NCBI GenBank assembly: GCA_032717465.1
Contig: CM064713.1
Coordinates: 6,867,001 to 6,931,000, forward strand
DNA: 64,000 nucleotides
Direction of reading: 5' to 3'
DNA from: Coenobita brevimanus
Lineage: Eukaryota > Arthropoda > Malacostraca > Decapoda > Coenobitidae
The translations under genes were made by a program, and so were the position numbers. How positions within the stretch are numbered: the stretch's first letter is position 1; every line of letters begins with the position of its first letter. This document shows positions 32,326-43,060 of the stretch, in pieces. The notes under the pieces were generated by a model. It did not search any database. It worked only from the letters and a program-made list of their open reading frames with translations, and was not told where the DNA came from.

Positions 32326-33344
32326 CCCTTTAACCGCGGGTGTCATCCCAGAATGACATTGCAAAAACTGGACCAACCCGCAGGTGTCATTCTCGAATGT
32401 TTGTGAATATTTTGAATACCGCGCGTTTTTTCCGTGCGCCAATTGTTTCAAGGGAGAGTAGCTATTAAGTTCTTTCACTCCAGCCGACCCCCACCTCCCC
32501 CCCCCGGGCCCCCACCTCCAACCCCCTGGGCCCCCCACCCCACCCCTGACCAAACACGCATCAGTATCTGTCCAGCTGTGTGAGTGACAACACTGCTGAT
32601 GTGGCAGTGAAGTGCAGGCAATTACAGTGCCTTTTACCTGCCTCAGTGAACACAGAGTGGGTGTTTATCGTATGTGCAGTGTTCTTATATGTTTATAGTA
32701 TTATTATCAGAATGAGGTTGGCATTTGGTAATGGTGTGTGAGCAAAAAATAGTGATTACAACACCACTGATGTGGCAGTGAAGTGCGGGCATTTACAGTG
32801 CCTTTTACCTGCCTCAGTGAACACAGAGTGGGTGTTTATCGTATGTGCAGTGTTCATATATGTTTATAGTATTATTATCAGAATGAGGTTGGCATTTGGT
32901 AATGGTGTGTGAGCGAAAAATAGTGATTACAACACCGGTGATGTGGCAGTGAAGTGCGGGCAATTACAGTGCCTTTTACCTGCCTCAGTGAACACAGAGT
33001 GGGTGTTTATCGTATGTGCATTATTCATATATGTTTATAGTATTATTATCAGAATGAGGTTGGCATTTGGTAATGGTGTGTGAGCGAAGGTAATGGTGTG
33101 TGAGCGAAAAATAGTGATTTTAGATCGCTCACTTCTAATGGCACTGCCCATCCAGTGATAGTCAACGAAATCATGAAACCTACATCATTGCAAAGCCGAA
33201 GGTTAGTACTTTCTAATGGTACCTTATTTTTCACTCTAGATTTATTCTGTGCAGATTTATAAAGGTTTAAAGTTTGTTTACATTTTGGCTGGAACCCCCG
33301 AGGGAGAGGCCAGTCGGGGCAAAACAATGCCTGCGGTTAAAGGG
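32326..33344. mobile_element. piggyBac-type MITE, copy 1 (uninterrupted)
   Basis: This 1019-bp element lies between TTAA at 32322-32325 and TTAA at 33345-33348. The ends are CCCTTTAACCGCGGG and the inverted CCTGCGGTTAAAGGG. The surrounding R6 sequence (AAAGTATTAAGAACATATGG) matches uninterrupted R copies with a single TTAA, so the duplication is confirmed. TTAA targets and CCCTTT ends are the hallmark of the piggyBac superfamily. It contains three copies of a ~171-bp tandem repeat and no transposase frame. Sub-terminal copies of GGTGTCATYC/GAATG lie at the left end. Confidence 0.9.
32588..33115. repeat. ~171-bp tandem repeat x3 inside the MITE
   Basis: The unit starts near GATGTGGCAGTGAAGTGC at 32599, 32769 and 32940 (spacing 170 and 171). 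Each includes CCTGCCTCAGTGAACACAG and ATTATTATCAGAATGAGG. The copies are nearly identical. The same three-unit array, inverted, is at 49385-49885 in the second MITE copy. Confidence 0.9.
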
Positions 33345-34540
33345 TTAAGAACATATGGAGTAAATGGGAAGTTGGTGAATGCCGTGAAGAGTATGTATGA
33401 GGGTGCTATGGCTGCTGTGTGTATGGATAGTGAAATGAGTGAATTTTTCTATCTGAAGGCTGGATTGAAAAAGGGATGTTTCATGTCTCCATGGTTGTTC
33501 AATCTATATATGGCTGGGGTTATTAAAGAGATACAAGGTAGGGCAGTTGATGTTGGAGTGGTCCTATTGAGAGAGGGCAGTGTTTGGAAACTCCCTGTAC
33601 TGTTGTTTGCAGATGATACTGTGTTGTTAAGTGAGGATGAAGGGGAGCTGCAAAGCTTGGTGGAAGAGTTTGGGAGAATGTGTAAGAAATGGACTCCAAA
33701 GGTGAATGTAGGGGAGAGTAAAGTTATGGTCTTCGAGAGAAATGAAGTCAGTGAATGCACAGTGAGGTTGGATGAGGGGGAAATGGAAAATGTGGGTGCA
33801 TTTAAGTACTTGGGTAGCATGATGAGTGTGGATGGAAGTTTAGAGGGTGAAGTGCTTGAAAGGGTACAACGAGGAAGAAAGATTGCTGGTTCCTTGAAAG
33901 CAGTTATAAGAAACTGGGAACTGAGCATGGAAGTGAAAAAGTTCCTACAAGACAGTATTGTAATACCAACTTTAACGTATGGAAGTGAAGCTTGGACCTT
34001 GTTGGAGGGACACAAGTTGAAACTGAGGCAGTGGAAATGAGTTATTTGAAAGGAGCATGGGGTGTCACATGGAGAGACAGACTGACAAAATGAGGAAGTG
34101 AAGGAGCATTGTGGTGTGGATGTGGATGTGATAGGAAGCATTAGGAGAAACACACTGAGGTGGTTTTGCCATGACCTGGCCATGTGAAGAGGACGGAGAG
34201 CGAGAGACTGATGAGGAGAGTGCATATGAGTGAGATGGAAGGGGGGGAGAGGGATGGGGAGGCCAAGAATGAGATGGAGGGATGAAGTGGAGAGGTATAT
34301 GAGAGAAAGGTATGTGAGCTGGGAGTAGGGCAGTGAAATGGCGGGGAAGAGGGCGACATGGAGGCGATTTGTTTGTGGCCACCCCTTATGGGAATAAGGC
34401 ATCTGGCAGTAGATAGATAGATAGAATCTTATAACAAGGACTTACTGCAGAACCTTCAGCACTTTCTCTTCCCCTCTATCTGTTTCCTTGATTTTTATTC
34501 TCTCTCTGTCTCTCGCTCTCTCTCTCTCCCTCCCTCCTAC

Positions 34541-34604
34541 TTGCTGAATTAAAGCCTGCATAGGTCTGTATAAGCAAGTCAAACATTCTTCTTGGCTCGG
34601 TGGT
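34541..34604 (-). CDS. Candidate host exon c (partial gene, unknown product)
   Basis: Read on the minus strand, the sequence follows a pyrimidine-rich acceptor (TCCTTGTTATCTGTATCGCATAG) and encodes TTEPRRMFDLLIQTYAGFNS. A weak donor (A|GTAGGA) precedes a GA-rich tract. It is in phase 0 with the exon at 34722-34886, which would precede it in the transcript. I do not recognise the protein. The exon end is the least certain feature, because the frame also continues some way into the GA repeat. Confidence 0.35.
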
Positions 34605-34721
34605 CTATGCGATACAGATAACAAGGAGCCTAGGATTAAGTCTTACCTATCAATTATGCTTATAATTGTAGTATCAATATGATAAAGTTAAATTTCAGTT
34701 AACACACAATCACTGACTAAC

Positions 34722-34886
34722 CTGCATGGCACAGATGAGGAGTTTTAGTGTGAGTGGTACATCATTCAGAACAGTCCGTGTCAGGGTAAAAACCTGGTCC
34801 CAGGTGCAGTGCAGGAGGGATGGACGAACACTTACTATTACCCGGATCAATTGCCGGACTTCTTGAACCATGTTTGCAGCTTCGTC
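34722..34886 (-). CDS. Candidate host exon b (unknown protein)
   Basis: This is a 165-base (55-codon) open stretch on the minus strand between an acceptor (TTTCATTCTCAAAG) and a good donor (CAG|GTTAGT). It begins DEAANMVQEVRQLIRVIV and ends LTLKLLICAMQ. Composition is that of a soluble helical protein and differs from every transposon frame here. Length is a multiple of three and both junctions are phase 0. I cannot name the gene. It could be a helical-repeat or coiled-coil protein, but that is only an impression. Neighbouring candidate exons a and c share strand and phase. Confidence 0.5.
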
Positions 34887-35176
34887 CTTTGAGAATGAAA
34901 TATAATAGTTAGATCTTTTCTAACCTACTGAATCTGTTGATGTATTTCTTGCTTTATTCCTGCTGCCATCATACACCTTTATTAGGTTTATGTGAGGATT
35001 TTCAAACCACAGAGGTTACCTATAGCCATTATTAAGCCCTATCATTACTACTGAATCCCTGTAAGTATAATAAAATAGTCTGAATGTAAATAGAATAAAA
35101 AGAAATATGTCACCAGATTGAAGGAACTTAGGCTGTTTCACTCAGTTGTGTCATTAATAAGATACTGAAGAATTAC

Positions 35177-35218
35177 CACATTTTCTTCAAGTTGCTTGTG
35201 ATTCATTAGCAGGCTGTT
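35177..35218 (-). CDS. Candidate host exon a (42 bp, unknown protein)
   Basis: The minus-strand acceptor AATTTCTGTCTTCAG is followed by 14 codons (NSLLMNHKQLEENV) and a donor G|GTAATT. It is phase 0 at both ends and would be followed by exon b. The acceptor is strong, but the exon is too short to judge alone. Confidence 0.35.
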
Positions 35219-37055
35219 CTGAAGACAGAAATTATTATTTTTTTTTAACCTTTTCATCACAAACCAGAGACATGTCTCACTTAAAGTAATATTTTCCCTG
35301 CAACCACCACGGACTGTAAGTGAGGAATTACTGAATTACACTTCAGAGAGAACTTAGTTTATACTAAATTACAACAATAAATGCATCATACAAACTGTAT
35401 TCCAGCAAACATGATTTGCAATAACTGCTGCTCATAGTCACATTTTAATAAGCAACACCAATACTGTATTGTGCTACCAAAATTCTACCCAATTCACTCT
35501 ACTTCTGTTCCTGTTATAACCTTCCACAAACATGTCACACATTTGCTAAACAGCAGTCTGTCTACATTAACTTGGGTGAGGATTTTTGTCCTATTATAGC
35601 CAAGTTTTCATAACTCAATTGGTAGATTAAGACAATACTATGACTCTGCAACCTTTCCTCAGCACTTTGTGACCACAAATATAGTCTAATGTTATTTTCT
35701 TTTACAACTCAATGGCAGAATGAGGCAATAATATGGCTCCGCATCTTTTTATATGGCACTTCTTGTAGTGACATATTTCTCACCTCTTCATTCCATCATG
35801 CTGTGGCACAAAAGGAGAAAGTATATAGTGAGTGGATGAGAAATGGGCGTGGAAGAATTTGAGAGATGGAAGAGAGAGTTATATGGAGAAAGGAAGAAAG
35901 AGGTGAAAAGATTAGTAAGAGAGAACAAGAAGAGAGTGGATGAGGAATATGGAAGGAATTTGAGTGTAAAGTGGAGGGAATGTAAGGAAATATTCTGGAA
36001 AGAGGTAAAGAGAGTTAGACAAGGTGGCAAAGAAGTTAGTCGGGAAGTGAAAGATAAAAATGGTAGATTACTAGTGGAGAAGGGAGAAAAAGTGCACAGA
36101 TGGAGAGAACACTTAAACGAATTGTTGAATACAGAGAATGAAAGTAATGAGAGAATGAGTTGCTGGGGAATGGTTGGGAGATGGAGGGATGTAAGAAGAG
36201 AGGAAGAAATCAGTAAGATGGAAGTTGTGGAAGCAATGAAGAAAGTATAAATGGGGAAAGCCCCAAGAATTAATGGAGTGTGTGGTGAAATGCTGAAGCA
36301 TGAGGGAGAGAGTAGCAAAATGGATGAGGAAGATGTGCAGATTGGCCTGGGAGGAAGCCAGAGTCCCAGAGGATTGGAAGTCAGGTATAATCCCCCGTAC
36401 AATGGAAAAAGGGAAAAAGAAGTGTGTGGTAATCATAGGGGCATTTGTCTTCTTAGTGTAAAAGGAAAAGTATATGGTAGGATACGTATGGACAGAGTTA
36501 GGGAAATAATAGAGGAATGAATTGGAGAAGAACAGGGAGATTTTAGGAAGGGAAGAGGTTGTGTAGATTAGATATTCATTCTCAGATCTTTTGTGGAAAA
36601 GTTTCTAGAGAAGGGTAAGAAGTTGTATGCATCTTTCATGGATTAGGAGAAAACATATGACAGGGTGGATAGACAAGGACTGTGGAAAGTATTAAGAATA
36701 TATGGAGTAAATGAGAAGTTGTTGAATGCTGTGAAGAGTATGTATGAAGATGCTAAGACTGCAGTGCATGTGGATAGTGAACTGAGTGAATCTTTCTATC
36801 TAAAGGTTGGATTGAAAAAGGAATGTGTCATGTCTCCATGGTTGTTCAATCTGTATATAGATGTGATTATAAATGAAATACATGGTCAGACAGTGGATGT
36901 TGAAGCATCCCTAATGAAAGAGGGCAGTGCAAGGAAACTCCCTGTACTGTTGTTTCCAGATGATACTGTGTTGTTAAGTGAAGACGAAGGGGAGATGCAA
37001 GGCTAGGTCAGTAAGTCTGGGAGTGTGTGTAAGAAACAGAATCTAAAGGTGAATG

Positions 37056-37340
37056 TGTTTGTAACCATCTGTAATAATATGTAGTATGCAAGTATAGCAT
37101 GTAAGTGTATTGTAAGTGTGATCTAAGTAGGGCGCCTGATTCAAATTCTGCTGAATTCTGAGTTTAAGGGCACGCCGGCCCTAGCCAGCTCTCTCTCTAA
37201 CAGTTAGCAACAGCCAGGGGATGAGTAAGGGTGGTGATATATGGCTGTGTGGAGATTATAAGGCTGTGCTTAATACATTATCAGAAAACCACTCCAGGAC
37301 TTTGAATTCACCTATGACTGACGTCAAGGGGGATTTAACA
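37056..37340 (+). repeat. 5' LTR
   Basis: This 285-bp LTR starts TGTTTGTAACCATCTG and ends GGGGGATTTAACA. It lacks about 26 bases (around TGATCGCTTACTAAGGTCTG) that the 3' LTR has. Otherwise the two differ by scattered substitutions. A likely primer-binding stretch (AGTGGTGGCAGTAGTGGGAT) follows it at once. Confidence 0.88.
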
Positions 37341-38307
37341 AGTGGTGGCAGTAGTGGGATAAGTGTCATCGGCCGGCAATCTCTGTTTTATTGCTGTTGT
37401 TTCTCTGATGACGACACTGTATTTCCGCTCCAGCCTCCAGCCCTTTTGCAGTCTTGGCGTGGTTCTTTTGTAGTTACAGGATCATCCTTGCAGTTTTGGT
37501 GTGATTTTGGGGCTCTCCTCCATACCAACACCCCACCTACTACCACACCACCAGTCACGTAAGCCTCCACCACTACCCTCACTACCTGCCTTAACTGCCA
37601 GTCCTGTGTGACTTGTTATATTATCACACTGTATGGGGTTAGTTTTAGCCCCCCCATAAACCCCAATCAAATCCCCACTCCAGGAAGTAGCCCCCCAGCC
37701 GCCGTCCAATGCCACTGCGTCATCAACCCCCACCCTACCACACAGCCCTGACGAGAAGCAGAGACCATGGCCACTCACAACCAGCTACGCCACACCCTCA
37801 CGCTCCTCTCAGCTTCTTGCATCGCTCGGTGCTTGCCTGCTGCCCAGTTATGTCACGAGCATCTACACCCAATCAACGCCATCGGGAGGAGGAGACAGTG
37901 TCGGAAAGAGGCTCACTCGACACCCAGCTATCACATCGAACAGACATTACCAGACGTATTTTCCAAGTATTTTCTATGTGCATTTTCATGCATTTTCTTA
38001 TCTCTTCATATTAATCGATTCAGTTCTACAGAGATGGCGAGCTGTCTCTACAGACTGTGATAATTTCTTCACTTACTCTTGCTCATTCATTGCATTTCTC
38101 GTCCCTCATTTTTTGTTCACTCAGTCCTACTTCATCCCATTTTCTCCCAATTATATCCATACTCAGCTGTAAATAACGCATTCATTTCTACTCATAATAA
38201 TTGTATATAAATCACTTCTTCATATACTATAACTATTTTCATTTATTCATTCCTTGATTCATTTATTCATTTACGTGCTTCCTATTCTATTGATGTCCTT
38301 TTTTAAA

Positions 38308-38872
38308 ATGGTAGATTTCTCCTCGATTGAATCTGATAGTGAAACAGATGATCCTGTGTGTGATGATAGTGTAATGTATCTTTGTAGTGGCAGATCTTAT
38401 AGTAGGCATGCCTTAAGTTCCTTAACTACTTCTACTCTTGCCTAACCTACTACCACCTATATTGACCCTACTATTGCTACCCTTAATCCAGATATATTGA
38501 CACCAGGTACTCTATCATCTTCCCCAACTGATTCTCTTGAAGTCACACAGCCTTCTCCACAGCCACTATCCTTACCTTCTACTTCACATACACAACCACT
38601 AACCATGATACACACCACTACCGCTACCACAGTTCCTTCTCACGCACCGTCTCAGCCTATTACCGTGCCTACTTCCTCACCTTTGCAGCCTCACTCTCTT
38701 CCTATGATGCCGAATCAGGGCCCCCCATCTCCCCAGTCCATATATTTGGACGATGCTAACTGACGAAAATTTAAAGGAGATGACAGTACAGTTTCCATCT
38801 ATGACTTCCTCAGAGAGGTCGAAACAGACATTCGTAATCTGCAAACCCCTAAAAGTTTCTTATCTAATGGGT
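38308..38872 (+). pseudogene. gag remnant of the LTR element
   Basis: The frame starts MVDFSSIESDSETDDP and runs through a Pro/Ser/Thr-rich region. It ends with KFKGDDSTVSIYDFLREVE, which resembles the start of a Gypsy capsid domain. TAA at 38443-38445 and TGA at 38761-38763 interrupt one and the same reading frame. The protein breaks off at about 38872, where the pol deletion begins. The structural role is inferred from position after the leader. Confidence 0.6.
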
Positions 38873-38882
38873 CGACTACACC

Positions 38883-39093
38883 AAGGCAGGTCACTAATAC
38901 GGTAAATTCTTGGGTCCCTTCCGTGTCATATCTCGGAAGGGGAATAAATTCGAAATAAAAGATCCGTACAAGGCAGAGACAACACGGGTGCATGCAGATG
39001 ATCTCAAATGTGCATCGAAGTGTAGTCTTGGACAAGCCACTTGGAGAGGCCACATCTTCTCCTCAACAAGGAGATGCTTCTTTTTCATGTCCT
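38883..39093 (+). pseudogene. Integrase C-terminal remnant
   Basis: The readable stretch LGPFRVISRKGNKFEIKDP followed by TTRVHADDLK is typical of the small C-terminal domain of Gypsy integrases. Protease, reverse transcriptase, RNase H and the integrase catalytic core are absent. The fragment joins directly to the gag remnant. Confidence 0.65.
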
Positions 39094-39249
39094 TCTTCTG
39101 ACACTCCTACTCCACCTTCCCCTACTACAGATAAATATCGTGCCAAATTGCATTCTGTCACTGAGTCTCTTGCATAACGCTATCATCTCACACTCTCGTC
39201 ATCCTCTGTATTAACATCACCTCTAACATCAACTCATTTTATAGGAAAG

Positions 39250-42077
39250 ATGTTGTGGGTCTATGTGCTGGCAGTGCTGACTCTGGTCGGGTCTGGATCG
39301 GGCGAGGACGATGGTGTAGTACGGCCCAGGGCCTTGGTTGGCCCAGGAGGCGAGGTAATGATGGTGAAGGATGTAGTCTCCTTGTGCTACGACCTAGAGC
39401 CGCTGGCCTCCAAGGCCATCACTCTGCCTGACTTTGCACGTCAGCTAGAGGACCTGCAGGGACTCCTGTCAGGTATTAACCCCTCCATAGCTGTCGGCGT
39501 CGAATGACGTTTAGCTGATAAATGGCCACAGGCGTCGTTTGAGCGCGGCCTATAAAAACTGCACAAATTTTTGGGAAGTGAACGAACGTTCTGAACATCT
39601 TCACACTGACCTACACTACATTCCCATACACCTCATCAACCAGTTCAGAGCCTGCTGCTGTGATGAGCGGATTTTCAATTTTTTTGCTCCTGGTCATGCC
39701 TAAACAAGCGCAACTACACCCATTATCTCGACCCAGGCAGAACGTATCATCTCTGTCTTCTCTTGCAAAACACTCACAACCACCCTGTTTACAAGACAGC
39801 AGTATATATTGCGAAAATAACAAGGTAAAATGATAAAGATGAACATAAAATGATTGAGAAAGATGAACATGTTTTTATTACGGAAAAAATACGTTTTCCT
39901 CCATCTGTAAACTAATTTATTTCTGCTTTGTATCTGTATTCGTAATAATTAGACTTATTCTTAGCTCTGAAACTGCATTACGATTCTATTTTTCGCCATG
40001 CTTGTGGTGTGGGAGCTCGAAGTTGCGACTCAACTTCCGTATTGCTAATTGGATCTGACCCTCCACTTTACTCTCCCGTGGCAGAGTCTGGCCTTGGAGG
40101 ACATGCAGTTTTCTCATTTAGGACCGAAAATTCAACTCTTTCGCTCCCTTTTCCAAGCATAGGCACAATGATAACTTAAAAAATAACTTGAAACTACCAT
40201 AAACATATTTTGTATCAAAAAGGTGAAAAAGTATTCATAACAATTTTGTTTTTCAGCCATTCCTAACAGATTATGTACTGAAATCATTCGATATCATCAT
40301 ATCTCATATATGCACAGCATTTCAGCACCATTCGTATTGTTTTGGGAGGTAAAAAAATAAAAATAAAAACACCTGCCCAGTTGCATGCGGCAGTCCCCTG
40401 GGCGGCGGATATCAGTTGCTGATATTTCTGCAACTTCCACGCTCCATTGCAAGCCACAAAATACATCTAGGAAGCTGGGATTTGCACTGTTAGATGCATC
40501 TGAATTTTCTCTTCAATATGGCAGGGGAAAAAAATCAATTATCGAAACTTAAAAAAATGGCCCCAGCGTCGGCCTGGCATGCATGGAAAATTCCGGGCCT
40601 TTCCTACAGATACATTTTGGTACCCACTCTACTTACCCATCTGCTGGAAACTGGATTATGTTCATTACCAGTTCAACCATCTCCAAGATTCCTTCCCCAA
40701 CCAAACACCTGTGGGGCGTTCACAAATGAAACGTGGACTCTTTGACCTTGGAGGAGAAATTCTGAGCAGATTATTTGGTGTAGCGACTGCCTGTGACCTT
40801 TCTGGATTTAAGGAAGACTTGGTTCAATTAGCAAATGCCCTCGAGTCTCAGGAAAAGGCAATAAAAGTTCAACATTCTATGCTACAAGAGATAACACATC
40901 ATATAAATGATGTAACAGACACGTTAAATAATTTTACCGGAATTCTTAAGCATTAAGTGCCGAAGGTAAATATTGTATCAGAATTGCTATATGTGAAACT
41001 ACATGTAGATAATTTGCAAGTTTCTCTGGACTCTCTTGTCTTCCAAGTTTCTAGCTTAATTTGTATTCTAGTCAATGCTGTCGATGGTCGTGTCACCCTA
41101 GATTTAGTACCTATATCTGACCTTCGCTCTACATTGGAATGGGCTCACTCCACTTTCGACTTGTCTCCTGTGATTTCATTTTCTTCTTTAGAACACTACT
41201 ACCCAGTCCTAGAGGTCAATCCTTACTAAAGATATAATTGTTCATATCCCTCTTCGTTCTTCGATCACATTCGACCTCTTTCACATCATTCCCATTCCCT
41301 TTTGGTACAATAATTCCCTGGTACAAGCCTCTGTCTCTTCAGAGTACTTCCTTCTCTCCCATGATCATCTCTATATTGCCTTCACTTCCTCCAGTAACCT
41401 CGACAGATGTGCTTTTCTCACACTCAACTCTCGAATTTGTGCTGCATACCTCCTAACAATCTTTCCTGGCAGCGTTGCTCCTTGTGTCTCTGCCTTAGTC
41501 CGTAACTTCTCAGTACAACCTATCTGTACCTTTGTGCCACCCAAGCTCCAAGTGCACCATGCTCGTCTGAATCATATCCACTATTTCTTCTTTACTGTAG
41601 TGTCTCAACTCCTGTCAGTCTTATTTGTCCAGGAACTCCTGTCCACTCACTATCTGCAACTGGTTTGTATAAGGCCCCTGATTATTGTACAGTAAAGTCT
41701 GAATCAGCAACAGCCCATGCTACACATTATCACTTCGCACTTCGCTCCCAAAAATATGACGAATCTTCAAATCTATCAATACTACCTTTCATCTACCAAC
41801 AGACAATCTTTCCATCACATCAGACAACCTACGTATGTTGAACTTTCTGAATCAGTCTTATTTCGTTATGAACCAGATTTCTTCAGTCTTTAACCGCTCC
41901 TGGGTACATCCAGTCTTTGTATTTCCTCCAGTGGTACTCTGTCTTACTGGATATCTTATTACAGTATGTATCCTATACTGTTGTGTCATGCAAATGGACA
42001 AAAGACTGCATGAGATCCGTGTTGCAACAAAGATAGTGCGACAACCAAGAAACCTGGAAACTGGTAGCTCTCAGTGA
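39250..42077 (+). pseudogene. Envelope-like gene, broken
   Basis: The first part (39250-39477) starts with a hydrophobic leader that looks like a signal peptide (about 18 residues), followed by a secreted-type region with one Cys. After about 1.1 kb of unrelated sequence the frame resumes near 40579. A dibasic site is followed by GLFDLGG, then a heptad-like helical region, the layout of fusion proteins of errantiviruses and baculoviruses. A TAA lies at 40954-40956, and further shifts occur after 41229. A C-terminal membrane segment and short tail are readable at 41835-42077. The gene is clearly dead. Assignment rests on layout, not on a search. Confidence 0.6.
39478..40560. other. Unassigned insert in the envelope remnant
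   Basis: The stretch begins at TATTAACCCCTCC, so a TTAA sits at its left edge. A GTCGGCGTCGAATGACG and GGCGTCGTTTGAGCGCG pair follows near the left end. A matching right end was not found. It contains AT-rich sequence, a 70-codon Cys-rich minus-strand frame (39611-39823) that I do not recognise, and no transposase. It may be a half-deleted piggyBac-type element; this is weak inference. Confidence 0.4.
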
Positions 42078-42749
42078 CATTCATTATGACTGATAAAGAT
42101 GTGAAGATCATACTGAAGAAAAAAAAAAAAAAAATCTCTGTAGAAAATTGAAAATTGAAACAAAATGTAATAATATCAATATAATTACTGCACAGCAAGT
42201 CAAGGACATGAAAACTAGTAAAACACAAATAAGATAAGGGAAATGAATGTATGATCACTCCCAAACAGTGCCTTCTATGTAAGATAAACTATATATAATG
42301 TATTCAGTGGTGCATTCAGTTGCTATATGTTCCTCACAGAAGTATCATTGTGGTTACTAGTGCTTACCATACATATATATATATGACATTCATTTGTAAA
42401 TCTGATCAAACCTGTATATGTATATTATCATTACGCTTCTCATATACTACATGCCTAGTTAATTTGTAGCATATCCCATGATAGTGCATTGTTTACATTC
42501 TACTTTTGCATTTATTGATACTTATCACCTTCCTTGCCTTTCCAACATGGCCATGTACTGTAAATAAATTTCTCATTTATTGCATCCAACTTCTTACATT
42601 ATAGTATAATACCCCCTTTATTATAATACTTCCATGTAGTCCCCAGTAAACTGTACAATCTATCCAATTACACTCTTGCCACATTATGATTTAATGCCTC
42701 CACCACTGTGCCAGGAGACACGTTTTTTTTTTTTAACGCAGGGGAAAAT
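42078..42749. other. AT-rich non-coding 3' region of the LTR element
   Basis: Between the envelope end and the 3' LTR there are about 670 bases of AT-rich sequence with a poly-A run (42118-42133), an ATATATATAT run and a T-run (42723-42734). The polypurine tract is at 42740-42749. No frame is supported. Confidence 0.6.
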
Positions 42750-43060
42750 TGTTTGTAACCATCTGTAATAATATGTAGTATGTAAGTATAGCATGTAAGT
42801 GTATTGTAAGTGTGATCTTACTAGGGTGCCATTGATCGCTTACTAAGGTCTGGCCTGATTCAAATTCTGCTGAACTCTGAGTTTAAGGGCATGCCAGCCC
42901 TAGCCAGCTCTCTCTCTAACAGTCAGCAACAGCCAGGGGATGAGTAAGGGTGGTGATTATACGGCTGTGTGGAGATCATAAGGCTGTGCTTAATACATTA
43001 TCAGAAAACCACTCCAGGACTTTGAATTCACCTACAATTGATGTCAAGGGAGATTTAACA
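42750..43060 (+). repeat. 3' LTR
   Basis: This 311-bp LTR matches 37056-37340 and retains the roughly 26 bases missing from the 5' LTR (around 42829-42855). It ends GAGATTTAACA and is followed by the AATG duplication and the resumed R7 sequence. Confidence 0.88.

Larger units (their letters stand above)
30467..34430 (+). pseudogene. Family R LINE copy R6, split by a MITE
   Basis: The copy starts in the endonuclease (SVGSTIMWVRLKVG region) and has VGNVKVDGVVGEWDV and GELNEWNAMTDYVCV. An unassigned insert lies at about 30905-31195. It continues with the endonuclease end and RT linker (31205-32325), is interrupted by the piggyBac-type MITE at 32326-33344, and resumes at 33349 (RTYGVNGKLVNAVKSMYEG, LLFADDTVLLSEDEGELQ, GSMMSVDGSLEGEV) to the GATA tail at 34430. 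Multiple frameshifts and stops are present. The RT palm is intact in the segment 33349-34040. Confidence 0.87.
34431..35780. other. Unique segment with candidate host exons
   Basis: Apart from a (TC)n tract at about 34497-34530 this 1.35-kb stretch shows no match to the transposons of the window. Three minus-strand exon candidates (listed separately) lie in it. The remainder (35230-35780) is AT-rich and shows no frame I can support. Confidence 0.5.
37056..43060 (+). mobile_element. Env-bearing LTR retrotransposon (Gypsy/errantivirus-like), internally deleted
   Basis: This 6005-bp element has two LTRs, TGTTTGTAACC...TTTAACA, and is flanked by AATG at 37052-37055 and 43061-43064. A purine-rich tract GCAGGGGAAAA precedes the 3' LTR. 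Inside, in order, are a leader, a gag start, an integrase C-terminus fused to gag by a large deletion that removed nearly all of pol, and a broken envelope-like gene. This order and the fusion-protein features of the envelope suggest a Gypsy-type (errantivirus-like) element. It cannot be autonomous. Confidence 0.85.

Noticed and set aside
34590..34660. Possible tRNA-derived SINE head (TGGCTCGGTGGTCTATGCGA resembles an A box)
   Set aside because: No B box follows at the usual distance, and the same bases fit a minus-strand splice acceptor.
39611..39823. Cys-rich minus-strand frame as the C-terminal domain of a piggyBac transposase
   Set aside because: The Cys spacing does not fit a pattern I can name, there is no upstream DDE domain, and the element is undefined.
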